Shown here: in pieces, positions 7,819-16,274 of the stretch
Numbering within the stretch: the first letter of the stretch is position 1
How the letters are laid out: each line of letters opens with the position of its first letter
NCBI RefSeq assembly: GCF_040676675.1
Contig: NZ_JBFAPK010000016.1
Span: forward strand, 62,001-126,000
Direction: 5' to 3'
Origin: JBFAPK01 sp040676675
GTDB lineage: Bacteria > Actinomycetota > Actinomycetes > Mycobacteriales > Micromonosporaceae
DNA: 64,000 nt
Notes under the pieces: model-generated
The model's database searches: none
Seen by the model: the letters and a program-made list of their open reading frames with translations, nothing else
Told to the model about the DNA's origin: nothing
Position numbers and translations under genes: made by a program

Positions 7819-8324
7819 AGCAGCTGCCCCACCACGATGGCCTCCGGGTAGAGCCGGCGCTGCTCCTCGGACTGGACCAGCATCGCGGAGAGGAAGGGCC
7901 GGCAGAGTCGGGCGGTCAGCGTCGGCGTGTCGATCCGGTCGTAGACCTCGATGTAGACGGTGGGGATGCCGCGCAGCCGGGCCAGGACGACGAACGGCAG
8001 TGCCACCCCGGCGCCCGTGGTGACCACGGCGTCGAAGCGCCGGCGGCGCAGCAGCCGTACCGCCAGCCAGGTGTTGCGCAGCAGGTTGGGAATGTTGCGG
8101 GTGGTCGGGTGGTACGCCCAGACCACCTCCTCCTCGCGCAGCAGAGAGCAGGCGTCGGGCGTGTCGAAGGTGACCCAGCAGCGGTTCCGGTCGCGGTACC
8201 AGGGGGCCAGCGCGAGCAGTTGGGCGAGGTGCCCGCCGCTGGAGGCGACGAGCAGCACGGTGAGGTCCGGCCGCGAGGGCCGGCCCGCGTCGGACGGAGC
8301 CGCCTGTACGGGAATCTTCGCCAC
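7815..8324 (-). CDS. PssD/Alg14-like glycosyltransferase subunit
   Basis: 169 residues. The GTG at 8324 has a strong GGGAGGAG ribosome-binding site. It begins as the acceptor-binding half of a GT28 enzyme: LTVLLVASSGGHLAQLLALA (residues 21-40) with the SSGGH glycine-rich motif, then FDAVVTTGAGVALPFVVLAR and PTVYIEVYDRIDTPTL, the Alg14-like IE/ES segment. Its stop overlaps the start of the PssE-like gene by GTGA, so the two are translationally coupled and presumably form one enzyme at the membrane. Upstream are 265 gene-free bases with two perfect palindromes, so this is probably the first gene of a three-gene transcription unit. Confidence 0.87.
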   Translation of the reverse strand: MAKIPVQAAPSDAGRPSRPDLTVLLVASSGGHLAQLLALAPWYRDRNRCWVTFDTPDACSLLREEEVVWAYHPTTRNIPNLLRNTWLAVRLLRRRRFDAVVTTGAGVALPFVVLARLRGIPTVYIEVYDRIDTPTLTARLCRPFLSAMLVQSEEQRRLYPEAIVVGQLL

Positions 8325-8414
8325 GCGCTCCTCCCGGGTCGACGGGCCACCCCTACACCGGTCGGCCGTGGCCCCTACCGAGGATCCATGAACGGGCGAT
8401 GATGAACCGGTTTC

Positions 8415-8424
8415 TGTCATGACA
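8415..8424. promoter_or_regulatory. perfect 10-bp palindrome upstream of the split glycosyltransferase genes
   Basis: TGTCATGACA lies about 90 bases upstream of the GTG at 8324, in an otherwise gene-free stretch. On the minus strand it overlaps a TTGTCA hexamer that could be a -35 element, though no convincing -10 was found. Operator role is inferred. Confidence 0.35.
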
Positions 8425-8453
8425 ATCCCCCGTGCCGTTTCCGCCCATCGTGA

Positions 8454-8465
8454 AAGATCGATCTT
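8454..8465. promoter_or_regulatory. perfect 12-bp palindrome AAGATCGATCTT
   Basis: AAGATCGATCTT is AT-richer than its surroundings and lies 40 bases from the TGTCATGACA palindrome, in the same gap before the PssD/PssE/GT2 genes. Two unrelated dyads in one promoter region suggest dual control; this is inference. Confidence 0.35.
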
Positions 8466-8589
8466 CTCCGGTCCAGCCCGGCATGCCGGCCATAGCCGAA
8501 TTCGCGCCGCCCCGCCCGTCGGCCGGCTCGCCGAGCCATCCGCCGGGTGACCGCCACGGCCGGCCCGCCCGGCACCGCCGCCGGGCCGG

Positions 8590-9954
8590 TCATCGCAGCC
8601 GCTCCGCCAGTACGTGCAGCAGCCCCGGGTGCAGGACCGGATGCCAGCCCGCCCCGCCGGCGGCCAGCCGGCGCATCCGCAGCCAGAGTTCGAGCAGGTA
8701 CGCGTCGAGCACGGCGGCCGCCTGCACCGGCCCGAGCCCGAACCGTCCGCCGTGCCGGGCCAGCGCCGCCCCGGCCGCCGCGACCGCCCCCGGTACCGGC
8801 TCGCCGCGCAGCACGAACGCGGTCTGGAAGTACTGGTGGGCCAGGTCGAAGCCGACGGGTACCCCGGCGCCGCTGTGCTCCCAGTCCCAGGCGACCAGCT
8901 TCCGGCCGTACCGGCCGAGGTTCCAGGGCACCCAGTCGCCGTGCCAGTCCCCGAACTCCAGCGCCGTGCCGGCGTACCGCGCGAGCAGCGCCTCGACCAG
9001 CCGGTACGCCCGCCGCCCGGCCTCGCCGCCGGCCGGGTCGCCGGCCGCCGCGCGGGCGTCGTCGCACAGCCGCCGATGGAAGGGGGAGCCGGCCAGCGGG
9101 CGGGGCCGGGCCGCCGGTCCGCCCCGGCGGGCCACCGCGAGCATCGCGTCCAGCCGGGGCCGCTGCGGCGCGTCGAGCCGGCGCACCCGGGGCGGCAGCG
9201 GCGCGATGACGGCGACCGCCTGCCCCGCCCAGTCGGCGTCGAGCAGCAGTTCGGGCGCGAGCGGGTAGTCCGCGCCACCGGGCCGCGGCAGTGCCCGCAG
9301 CGCCGCGGCCTCCGCCCGGACCAGCGCCCGGGTCGCCCCGTTCCAGCCGATCTTGGCGTACCCGGCGGGGCGGCCCGCGTCGTCGAAGAGCTGCAACGTC
9401 GGCTTGCGGTTCGGGTCCGGCGGGCGCACCCCGATCGCGGCGTGCAGCGCTGTCGGGCGCACCCCGGTCCCGGCGTGCGGCGCTGTCGGGCGCACCCCGG
9501 TCCCGGCGTGCGGCGCTGTCGGGCGCACCCCGGTCCCGGCGTGCGGCGCCGTCCCGGGCAGCGCGGCGGCCAGCCGCCGGACCAGCAGCACCTCGGCCGG
9601 GTCCAGGTCCGGCGGTACCACCACCGAGAGCACGGGCAGCCGGCCCAGCGGCGCCGCTCCGGCCCGCGCCAGCGCCCCCACCAGCGCCCGGGCCGCGCGC
9701 ACCCCGGCCGGCCGCAGCGCGTTGTAGGCGAGCACGGAGGCCGCGGTCACCCGCCGCGAGCCCAGCGGCAGCAGGAACCGGGCCCGCCGTACCGAGGGGA
9801 CGACGGCGAACCGCAGCACCCGGTCGTCCCCCGGCGGGGACTGCCCGTCCGCCAGCGTCACCCGCAGCCGCTCGTCGGCGAAGACGGCCCGGGTGACCCA
9901 GCCCAGCCCGTCGTGGCGTTCGCGCGGATCGGCGCCGGCCCGCCGCCCGCTCAC
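8590..9954 (-). CDS. aminoglycoside phosphotransferase-like (APH/choline kinase fold) protein
   Basis: 454 residues from GTG 9954. The C-terminal half has the APH catalytic signature: HGDWVPWN (H338, D340) and the metal-binding AWDWE (D357), after a kinase N-lobe-like part (RKPTLQLFDDAGRPAGYAKI). Its place between sulfotransferase and glycosyltransferase genes suggests that it phosphorylates a sugar, lipid or small molecule of the polysaccharide pathway rather than an antibiotic. The N-terminal ~200 residues are unassigned and hold four copies of an 11-residue repeat ([TA]PHAGTGVRPT), probably a flexible linker. The gap to the upstream gene is 30 bases. Confidence 0.75.
   Translation of the reverse strand: MSGRRAGADPRERHDGLGWVTRAVFADERLRVTLADGQSPPGDDRVLRFAVVPSVRRARFLLPLGSRRVTAASVLAYNALRPAGVRAARALVGALARAGAAPLGRLPVLSVVVPPDLDPAEVLLVRRLAAALPGTAPHAGTGVRPTAPHAGTGVRPTAPHAGTGVRPTALHAAIGVRPPDPNRKPTLQLFDDAGRPAGYAKIGWNGATRALVRAEAAALRALPRPGGADYPLAPELLLDADWAGQAVAVIAPLPPRVRRLDAPQRPRLDAMLAVARRGGPAARPRPLAGSPFHRRLCDDARAAAGDPAGGEAGRRAYRLVEALLARYAGTALEFGDWHGDWVPWNLGRYGRKLVAWDWEHSGAGVPVGFDLAHQYFQTAFVLRGEPVPGAVAAAGAALARHGGRFGLGPVQAAAVLDAYLLELWLRMRRLAAGGAGWHPVLHPGLLHVLAERLR
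9421..9552. repeat. four in-frame 33-bp tandem repeats inside the APH-like gene
   Basis: Four contiguous 33-bp units start at 9421, 9454, 9487 and 9520. Units two and three are identical; unit one has three differences and unit four one. Because 33 is divisible by 3, they encode an 11-residue repeat and copy number can change without a frameshift. Confidence 0.9.
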
Positions 9955-9984
9955 GCGTCCGGGCCCCTCACGCGTCCGGGCCGT

Positions 9985-10887
9985 TCATGCCGGCGGCACG
10001 GCCCAGTCGAACGCGATCCCGAGCCGCTCGCTCAGGGCCACGTTGTACGGGTGGTAGTACGCGGTCAGCTCGGCCCGTACCGCCGGGTCCATGGGCGCCG
10101 AGCGGCGGTGGTTGAAGACCTCGTACCGGCCCGGGTCGTGCCGGGGCAGCCCGAGGAAGTCCAGCACCCGCGCGTACGTGCCGGCGGGGTCGCGGTACAG
10201 CGTCTCGCTCGGCAGCACGAGCAGCTGCCCCGGGTCGAACCGCTCCAGCCACGGGGTCAGGTGCTCCAGGTACCGCCCGCGGGCCCGGTAGCTGTACCAG
10301 TCGTACGCCTCGCTGACGTGGTACGGGTCGGCGATCAGCCGCTCCCGCTCGCCCGCCGTACGCACCGGCTCGGCGGCCAGCGCCTCGGCGAAGCCGAGCG
10401 GCTCCTTCCCCTCGCCGCGCCGCTCCTTCCAGTGCGAGTACGCCCGCTCGACCGGATCCCGCAGCAGCACGACGAGGCGTACCCGGGGCATCAGCTCCCG
10501 CACGCGCCACGGGACGAGGGGGTGGAACAGGTAGAGCGGAGCGGCCTCGCCGACCCGGGTCGGGCCGCCGTACCGCCGCTCCAGCGCCGCCCGCTGCCGC
10601 TCGGTCGGGAAGTGCGAGCGGTACCAGCGCTCGCCCCGGTGCCAGTTCTCCTCGAAGTAGTGCGTCGACTTGGTGTTCCAGGCCGGGAAGAGACGCGGCA
10701 CCAGGGGATGGCGGATCAGGTAGTTCCAGAGCGACGTGGTGCCGCCCCGCTTCGTGCCGATGATGAGGAAGTCCGGAGTCGGCCGCCGGTCGGCGGTCCG
10801 CTCGCCGTAGCGCACCAGCCCCGCCTTGAGCCGGTCGCGCAGCCCGGCGGGCGCCGCCCGGTTCACCCGGTCGCGGATCGTCGTCAT
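9985..10887 (-). CDS. PAPS-dependent sulfotransferase
   Basis: 300 residues. The ATG at 10887 is preferred over GTG 10899 because GGGAGGGG lies just upstream of it. The 5'-phosphosulfate-binding loop FLIIGTKRGGTTSLWNYL (residues 40-57) and the 3'-phosphate motif LLRDPVERAYSHWKERR (141-157) define a cytosolic sulfotransferase of the heparan/Stf0-like type. HYFEENW and PSETLYRDP are further typical segments. It would move sulfate from PAPS onto a sugar hydroxyl of the repeat unit or lipid, so the locus product is probably a sulfated polysaccharide or glycolipid. No PAPS-synthesis genes are in the window. Gap to the flippase gene is about 20 bases. Confidence 0.9.
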   Translation of the reverse strand: MTTIRDRVNRAAPAGLRDRLKAGLVRYGERTADRRPTPDFLIIGTKRGGTTSLWNYLIRHPLVPRLFPAWNTKSTHYFEENWHRGERWYRSHFPTERQRAALERRYGGPTRVGEAAPLYLFHPLVPWRVRELMPRVRLVVLLRDPVERAYSHWKERRGEGKEPLGFAEALAAEPVRTAGERERLIADPYHVSEAYDWYSYRARGRYLEHLTPWLERFDPGQLLVLPSETLYRDPAGTYARVLDFLGLPRHDPGRYEVFNHRRSAPMDPAVRAELTAYYHPYNVALSERLGIAFDWAVPPA

Positions 10888-10909
10888 CGCCCCTCCCACC
10901 CCGTCGCCC

Positions 10910-12454
10910 TCACGTCGTACCGCCGCGCAGCGTGGCCACCGCGCCCGCCATCCGCCGCCGTACCGCCGGCCGGGTCAGCGCCCCGCCCGCGCCCGCCGCC
11001 AGCAGGCCGAGCGCGACCGCGAGCCCGGCCAGCCCGCGACCGGCGACCAGCCCGCCGACCAGCGCCGCCGCGCCCACCGCGGCGGCGACCCCGACGGCCG
11101 CGCCGGTCACCGCGGCGTCGACCGGGAACCGTCCCAGCACCGGTACCGCCGCCACGGCGGCCACCACGTTCTCGACCACGATCCCGGCGGCCCAGCCGAT
11201 CGCCGCCCCCAGCGCGCCGTGCGCCGGGACGAGCAGCACCCCGAGCAGCCCGGTGGTGGCCAGCCCCAGCGCCGTCGCGGCCAGGTGCCGGCCGCTGTGG
11301 CCGCCCATCAGCAGCAGCGTCTGCACGTTGCCGAGTCCGACGTTGACCAGCATCGCCGCCGAGAGGACGGCCAGCGCCGCCGCGCCGGCGGTGAAACCGG
11401 GCCCGAAGAGCAGCAGGAATCCCGGCGCGAACGCCGCCAGCAGCAGATACACCGGCCAGGAGAGCAGCACCGCCCAGGTGGTGGTCTGCCGGTGCACCGC
11501 CCCGGCCCGGTCCCGCAGGCCCGCGCCGAGCAGGCGGGAGAGCTGCGGGGCCACGGCCACCCGCAGCCCGTGCAGGGCGAGCTGGCCGGCGAGCACGTAC
11601 CGGCCGACGGCCCCGAAGACGCCCGCCTCGGCCGGGCCGGCGAGCGCGGCCGTGAGCAGCACGCCGAACCACATCCCGCCGCTGTCGATCACGGCCGACG
11701 CGGCCCGGGGGAGCGCGAACCGCCAGAACGTCGACCAGTCGGCGCGCGCCGGGCGCAGCGGCGTGCCGGTACCGACCCCGAGCGGCCCGCGTACCAGCGC
11801 CGCGCCGGCGAGCACCGCCGCGACCAGGGGCAGCGCCCAGCCCGCCAGCGCCGCCACGGTCCCCGCGCCGACCAGGGCGGCGGCGGCCACCAGCAGCGGC
11901 CGGCCGACCGGCAGGAGCAGGAACTGCACCCCGACGTACGCGGCGATCGGCCGGACCGCGCGCACCGCCGCGAGCAGGATCGTCGTCGCCACGACGAGCG
12001 GTACGGCCGCGAAGGCGAGCCGCAGCAGCCGCACTCCGTCCGGGCCGGCGCCGTCCAGCAGCACCGGGGCGAGCCGGTCCGCGGCGAGGATCCCGCCCAG
12101 CGCGAGCGCGCCGGCGGCGAGCAGCGGCGGCACCAGCGCCACGGGGAGCAGACGGGCGGCGTCGCCGCCGGGCCGTACGCCCCGGCGGGGCAGCGCCCAG
12201 ACGAGCCCGGTGTCGGCCCCCAGGCAGCAGACCGCGCCGGCCACGGTGAGCAGACCGATCGCCGTGAAGAGGGCGCCGGCGCCGGCGGTACCGAAGCCAC
12301 GGGTGATCACGACGGCCAGCAGGAATCCGAACGCGCCGCTGGCGGCGGCGCCGGCCAGCCCCACGGCACCGCTGCGGGCGCTGCGCCGCAGCTCCGGCGC
12401 CGGTCCGGCGTCGGGTGTGGAGCCGGTCGCGACCGGTGGCGGCGCCCCCGTCAT
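10910..12454 (-). CDS. polysaccharide flippase (Wzx/MATE-type, MOP superfamily)
   Basis: 514 residues from ATG 12454, overlapping the previous gene's stop by ATGA. The protein is almost entirely hydrophobic, with about 12-14 predicted helices. SGAVGLAGAAASGAFGFLLAV and the first-loop segment FGTAGAGALFTAIGLL match polysaccharide-biosynthesis flippases; WRFALPRAASAVIDSGGMW begins the second half-domain. Members of this superfamily move undecaprenyl-linked repeat units across the membrane. Lying between a polymerase-like and a sulfotransferase gene, it completes a Wzx/Wzy/Wzz-type export set. Confidence 0.85.
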   Translation of the reverse strand: MTGAPPPVATGSTPDAGPAPELRRSARSGAVGLAGAAASGAFGFLLAVVITRGFGTAGAGALFTAIGLLTVAGAVCCLGADTGLVWALPRRGVRPGGDAARLLPVALVPPLLAAGALALGGILAADRLAPVLLDGAGPDGVRLLRLAFAAVPLVVATTILLAAVRAVRPIAAYVGVQFLLLPVGRPLLVAAAALVGAGTVAALAGWALPLVAAVLAGAALVRGPLGVGTGTPLRPARADWSTFWRFALPRAASAVIDSGGMWFGVLLTAALAGPAEAGVFGAVGRYVLAGQLALHGLRVAVAPQLSRLLGAGLRDRAGAVHRQTTTWAVLLSWPVYLLLAAFAPGFLLLFGPGFTAGAAALAVLSAAMLVNVGLGNVQTLLLMGGHSGRHLAATALGLATTGLLGVLLVPAHGALGAAIGWAAGIVVENVVAAVAAVPVLGRFPVDAAVTGAAVGVAAAVGAAALVGGLVAGRGLAGLAVALGLLAAGAGGALTRPAVRRRMAGAVATLRGGTT

Positions 12455-13785
12455 GCCGGCCACGGCCCACCCCGCCCGCCCGCACCCGCCGGGGTACGGC
12501 GTACCGGCGCGCGCGCACCCGCCGGGGTACGGCGCACCGGCCCGTCGACCGCCGCCAGCGCCAGCCCGGCGGCGAAGAAGAGGACCGTCAGGTTCTGGAA
12601 CGTCAACCCGTAGAACGGCGACTGCACCAGCGCGACCACGGGCACCACGGCCAGCCACTGCCCGGCCGGCGACACCGCCCGGGTGGCGTGCCAGGTCACC
12701 ACGGCGAACCAGCACAGGAAGCAGAGCAGCGCCGGTATCCCGTGGCTGAACAGCACCAGCCAGAACTGCCCCTGGGTGCCGACCGGCGCGCTCGACGTGG
12801 TCGTGTCGACCGCCACCGGCGCACCGTGACCGAGCAGCGGCGAACGCCGCACCTGGCGCAGCACCTCCAGGTAGAGCCCGGCCCGGTCGAGCGTCGTGCC
12901 GCTCCGGCTGGTCCGCTCGGCGATCAGGTCGGCGACCGGGATGACCAGGGTGGCCAGCCAGACCGAGCCGGCCAGCACCGCCACGCCGGCCACCACCCGT
13001 ACGTTGCCGCGCAGCAGCGCCCGCACGGCCAGCAGCGCCAGCCCCGCGCCGAGGCTGACGAACATGCCGCGGTTGAGGGTGAGGAACGCCGGCGGCAGCG
13101 ACAGCGGCAGCGAGACCATCAGCACCGGCCGCCACCGGCCGGTACGCACCGACAGCAGGTACGCCACCACGCAGGGGACCAGCATCGCGTACGCGCTGCC
13201 CCAGTTGTTGGTGTACGGGAACGGCGCCGACGGCCGGTAGATCGGCTGCGCGGAGCGGGCGTTGAACTCACTGGCGTGCAGGTGGACCATGTCGTTGATG
13301 AACGGCGCCTGGGCCAGCAGGTCGGGCAGCAGCCGCTCGGTCGCCGTCACCCCGGCCAGCCGGGGCAGCAGCACGCCGACCCAGCCGAGCACCACCAGCG
13401 CCAGCCAGAAGAGGCAGAGCGGGAGGAAGACCCGCCGCCACGGGGTCTGCTCGCGCAGCGCGGTGTAGACGTACACGCAGACCACCAGGGCGGTCAGGTA
13501 GAAGCTGAGCCGCAGCGCGAAGGTCAGCCACGCGGTACCGCGTTCGAGCTGGGTGGCGCTCAGCAGCACCAGGCAGAGGAAGAGCAGCCACCCGGCGGCG
13601 CCGGCGGGCAGCACCACCCGTCCCCGGCGCAGCAGGAAGGCCAGTAGCAGCGCCCCGAACAGCGGCCAGACCAGGTAGAACGCCCCGAGCAGCCACCAGA
13701 GGGGCACCAGGCCGAACATCGCGAACAGCGGCCAGGTCGGCAGGGCCGCCGGCGGCGTACCGGTACGGCGCGCCGGGTCAGTCAC
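12451..13785 (-). CDS. O-antigen ligase/Wzy polymerase-like membrane protein
   Basis: 444 residues from GTG 13785, which overlaps the upstream stop by 8 bases. About 11 hydrophobic helices are present, with a large extracellular loop around residues 190-230 (PFINDMVHLHASEFNARSAQ then YRPSAPFPYTNNWGSAYAML). The segment TSRSGTTLDRAGLYLEVLRQ is typical of O-antigen ligase/WaaL/Wzy proteins. The C-terminus carries a short duplicated tail (PVRRTPAGA twice), encoded by a repeated 30-bp unit at about 12480-12545. Role inferred: polymerisation or ligation of the exported repeat unit. Confidence 0.8.
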   Translation of the reverse strand: MTDPARRTGTPPAALPTWPLFAMFGLVPLWWLLGAFYLVWPLFGALLLAFLLRRGRVVLPAGAAGWLLFLCLVLLSATQLERGTAWLTFALRLSFYLTALVVCVYVYTALREQTPWRRVFLPLCLFWLALVVLGWVGVLLPRLAGVTATERLLPDLLAQAPFINDMVHLHASEFNARSAQPIYRPSAPFPYTNNWGSAYAMLVPCVVAYLLSVRTGRWRPVLMVSLPLSLPPAFLTLNRGMFVSLGAGLALLAVRALLRGNVRVVAGVAVLAGSVWLATLVIPVADLIAERTSRSGTTLDRAGLYLEVLRQVRRSPLLGHGAPVAVDTTTSSAPVGTQGQFWLVLFSHGIPALLCFLCWFAVVTWHATRAVSPAGQWLAVVPVVALVQSPFYGLTFQNLTVLFFAAGLALAAVDGPVRRTPAGARAPVRRTPAGAGGRGGPWPA

Positions 13786-15541
13786 GACCGTCGACGAAGA
13801 GCAGCCCGAGCGGGCGGATGCCGGCCACGCGGAGCCGCTCGACGAGCCGCCGCAGCTCGCGTACCCGGGTCCGGTCGCGGGCCACCACGAGCACGCCGCC
13901 GCCGTCGCGGGCGGCGCGTACCCCCTGCTCGTCGGACTCCGCCGGCGGGGCGGTGACCAGGGTGACCAGGGCCGGCGCCGGCCCGGCGGAGGCGTGCATC
14001 CGCACCCGTGCCGTGGCGGCGGCGACCGGGCGCGGCGGCGCCGCCCACGGGCTGTCGCCACCGGAGCGGGGCAGCGGGGCCGGCGGTGGCGCGGTCTCGG
14101 CGAGCGGGCCGGAGAGCTCGTCCTCCAGCAGCAGCGGCAGCGGGCCGGCCGCGACCGGCTCACCCTCCAGCGGGCGCTCGGCGCCCGGCTGGCCGTCCCG
14201 GGGGAACGGTCGAGGACGCTCGCCCGCGGGCCGTACGCTGGCCCGACCGGTCGCCGGGCGGGCCTGCGGCTGCCGGGCCGACGGTGATCCGGCCACCGCG
14301 TCCGCGCCGTCGGCAGCCGGCCCGGCCCCGAGCGCCGGCCGCGCGGCGGCGAGTCCCGGCGCGAGCGCGGTCGCGCCGCCGCGCAGCGCGCGCCAGCCGC
14401 CCCGCACCGCGGCGACCACGCGGGAACGGGGGTCGGCGGGCGCGGTGACGGCGCCCTCGACCCGGACCGCCGGGCCCTGGCCCGCCAACGCGCCGGCGAG
14501 CCCGGCGACCAGCGCCCCGTCGATCTCCTCGGCCCGCGCCGCGAGCAGGATGACCCGGGGCGGCGTCGGCGGGTGCAGCCGGCCGACCAGGGCCATCGCG
14601 GCGTACCGCAGGTCCGTCGCGGGACGCCGGTCGTCGCTGCCCGGCCGGCGGCGCCGCAGCGTGGCCAGCGTGGCCAGACCGGTGATCTCCTCCGCGTCGG
14701 TCTGCGAGCGGACCCGGCGGTCCAGCGACTCCTGCCCGTAGCTCAGCAGCACGCCCAGCAGTGCGCCGCCGAGCAGCGCCGCGGCCAGGTAGAGCAGCGC
14801 CGCGTCGTGGCTGGACGGTACGGGCGGCTCGGCGAGGCTGGTCACCGTGCCGGGGGTGACGTCCACCCCGGCGACCTTGGCGCGCTGCCCGGCCAGCTCC
14901 GTCAGCTGGGCGTTGAGGGCGCGCAGCCGTTCCATGGTCGCGTTCACCGCCGGCGGCGTCGGCGCGTCGGGGGCGAGGTTGCCGGGCAGGGTACGCCGCG
15001 CGGCGGCCTCCTCCGCGCCGGCCGCCTTGATCGCCTCGTCGTACGAGGCCAGCAGCGCGGCGCGCTGGTCGGCGTACATCTTCTGCCGGACCTGCAGGTA
15101 CCCGGTCGCGGCGGCGTTGGCGCCGCGTACCGCCTCGGTGCCCGAGCGCCCGGTGTAGTTGAAGCGCAGCAACTGCGTACCGACCGGCACCTCCACCCGC
15201 AGCGCGTCGCGTACCTCCGGCGCCGCGCGTCCGGTGGCCGCGACCACCGCCGCCACCACCTGGCTGCCGGTGGCGACGCCGGTCTCGGCGTTCATGTTCA
15301 CCGTGCGGTCCGCGCCGGAGCCGGGCAGGCTGAACGGGTCGGCGAGCACCGGGCGCACCACGACCACCGCCGTGCCCTCGTAGCTCGGCGGGACCAGCAG
15401 CAGGAAGCCGGCGGTGCCGACCAGGCCGAGCAGCGCGCAGAGCAGCACCGTGGGCCAGCGGCGCAGCGGCACCCGCAGCAGCTCGCCCAGGGTCATGGAC
15501 CGCCGTTGCCCGACGACGGCCACGTCGGTCATGTCAATCAT
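13778..15541 (-). CDS. Wzz/BY-kinase-like chain-length regulator with degenerate kinase domain
   Basis: 587 residues. The Wzz domain spans residues 15-265: TM1 WPTVLLCALLGLVGTAGFLL, extracytoplasmic coiled part, and TM2 ALLYLAAALLGGALLGVLLS. The C-terminal cytoplasmic region aligns by eye with BY-kinases: VILLAARAEEIDGALVAGLA (330-349) sits where the Walker A loop belongs, and VTLVTAPPAESDEQ (526-539) plus GGVLVVARDRTRVRELRRLV match the post-Walker A' region. The glycine-lysine P-loop itself is missing, and a Pro/Ala/Gly-rich insertion of roughly 130 residues separates the two parts. It is likely an inactive kinase fold that regulates polymer length. ATG 15541 overlaps the previous gene. Confidence 0.8.
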   Translation of the reverse strand: MIDMTDVAVVGQRRSMTLGELLRVPLRRWPTVLLCALLGLVGTAGFLLLVPPSYEGTAVVVVRPVLADPFSLPGSGADRTVNMNAETGVATGSQVVAAVVAATGRAAPEVRDALRVEVPVGTQLLRFNYTGRSGTEAVRGANAAATGYLQVRQKMYADQRAALLASYDEAIKAAGAEEAAARRTLPGNLAPDAPTPPAVNATMERLRALNAQLTELAGQRAKVAGVDVTPGTVTSLAEPPVPSSHDAALLYLAAALLGGALLGVLLSYGQESLDRRVRSQTDAEEITGLATLATLRRRRPGSDDRRPATDLRYAAMALVGRLHPPTPPRVILLAARAEEIDGALVAGLAGALAGQGPAVRVEGAVTAPADPRSRVVAAVRGGWRALRGGATALAPGLAAARPALGAGPAADGADAVAGSPSARQPQARPATGRASVRPAGERPRPFPRDGQPGAERPLEGEPVAAGPLPLLLEDELSGPLAETAPPPAPLPRSGGDSPWAAPPRPVAAATARVRMHASAGPAPALVTLVTAPPAESDEQGVRAARDGGGVLVVARDRTRVRELRRLVERLRVAGIRPLGLLFVDGRD

Positions 15542-16274
15542 CGAACCTCTTGACGATCTGTTGCGGGTTGCCGATCACCACGACCCGGGGTGGCACGTCG
15601 GCGCGGACCACCGTGCCCGCGCCGACCACGCTGTCCCGGCCGATCCGGACCCCCTTCATGACCAGGGCGCCGGCACCGACCCAGACGTTCGCCGCCAGCT
15701 CGATGGGGGCCCGGGTGGCGGGCAGCGGCGGATCGTGGCGGCGGTCCGGGTCGAGGTTGTGGAAGGTGTTGTCGACCAGCTGACAGTCGGAGAGCAGACA
15801 GCGGTCGCCGACCACCACGGTGGTCCAGCAGCCGATCCAGGTGGCGTTGAGCAGGCAGTCGGCGCCGACGCGCACCTCGCCCGGCCCGGCGAAGCGGACC
15901 AGCTTGTTGATCCGGGTCCGGTCGCCGATGCTGACCCGTACGCCCCGGCGCAGCCGGATCCGGCCGCGGATCTGCACGTCCCGGCCGAGGCGCAGCCGGG
16001 GGTAGCGCAGCCGGTAGTAGGCGGCCTTGGCGGCGAAGACGAGCCGGGCGGCGCGGTGCTGGGCGAGCCGGTGCGGCGCGCCGACGCCCGGCGCCGGCCG
16101 GGCGTCAGCGTCCGGCGCCGAAGGGGCGTCCGGGCCGGCGTGGGCGTCCGGCGCCGGAGGCGCGCCCGCGTCGGCCGGCGGGTCGATCTCCGCCCCGGCC
16201 CGTGGGGCGGCGACCGACCGGCCGGTCGGGACTGGGTTGCGTCCGGTCGCTACCGACTGCTCTCTCGTGGTCAC
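15534..16274 (-). CDS. left-handed beta-helix (hexapeptide repeat) acyltransferase
   Basis: 246 residues from GTG 16274 (GTGA overlap with the propeller gene). The first ~75 residues are disordered, with PDA repeats (APDAHAGPDAPSAPDADARP). Then come hexapeptide turns: LGRDVQIRGRIRLRRGVRVS, GEVRVGADCLLNATWIGCWT, ANVWVGAGALVMKGVRIGRD and SVVGAGTVVRADVPP. The C-terminal VIGNPQQIVKRF is the family's usual end (GNPAKxIKRF). It is expected to O- or N-acetylate a sugar of the repeat unit using acetyl-CoA. The catalytic histidine is probably within the VDNTFHNLDPDRRHD loop. Confidence 0.85.
   Translation of the reverse strand: MTTREQSVATGRNPVPTGRSVAAPRAGAEIDPPADAGAPPAPDAHAGPDAPSAPDADARPAPGVGAPHRLAQHRAARLVFAAKAAYYRLRYPRLRLGRDVQIRGRIRLRRGVRVSIGDRTRINKLVRFAGPGEVRVGADCLLNATWIGCWTTVVVGDRCLLSDCQLVDNTFHNLDPDRRHDPPLPATRAPIELAANVWVGAGALVMKGVRIGRDSVVGAGTVVRADVPPRVVVIGNPQQIVKRFDD

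Noticed and set aside
9421..9552. CRISPR-like periodicity
   Set aside because: The 33-bp units are contiguous with no spacers, lie in a coding frame, and no cas genes are present.
8590..9954. Antibiotic-resistance aminoglycoside phosphotransferase
   Set aside because: The fold matches APH, but the repeat-bearing N-terminal extension and its place in a polysaccharide operon argue for a biosynthetic substrate.
8614..12613. Long plus-strand open frames opposite the APH, sulfotransferase and flippase genes
   Set aside because: Composition is Gln/Arg/Gly/Pro-rich with no domain; they mirror real minus-strand genes that share overlapping stops and starts.
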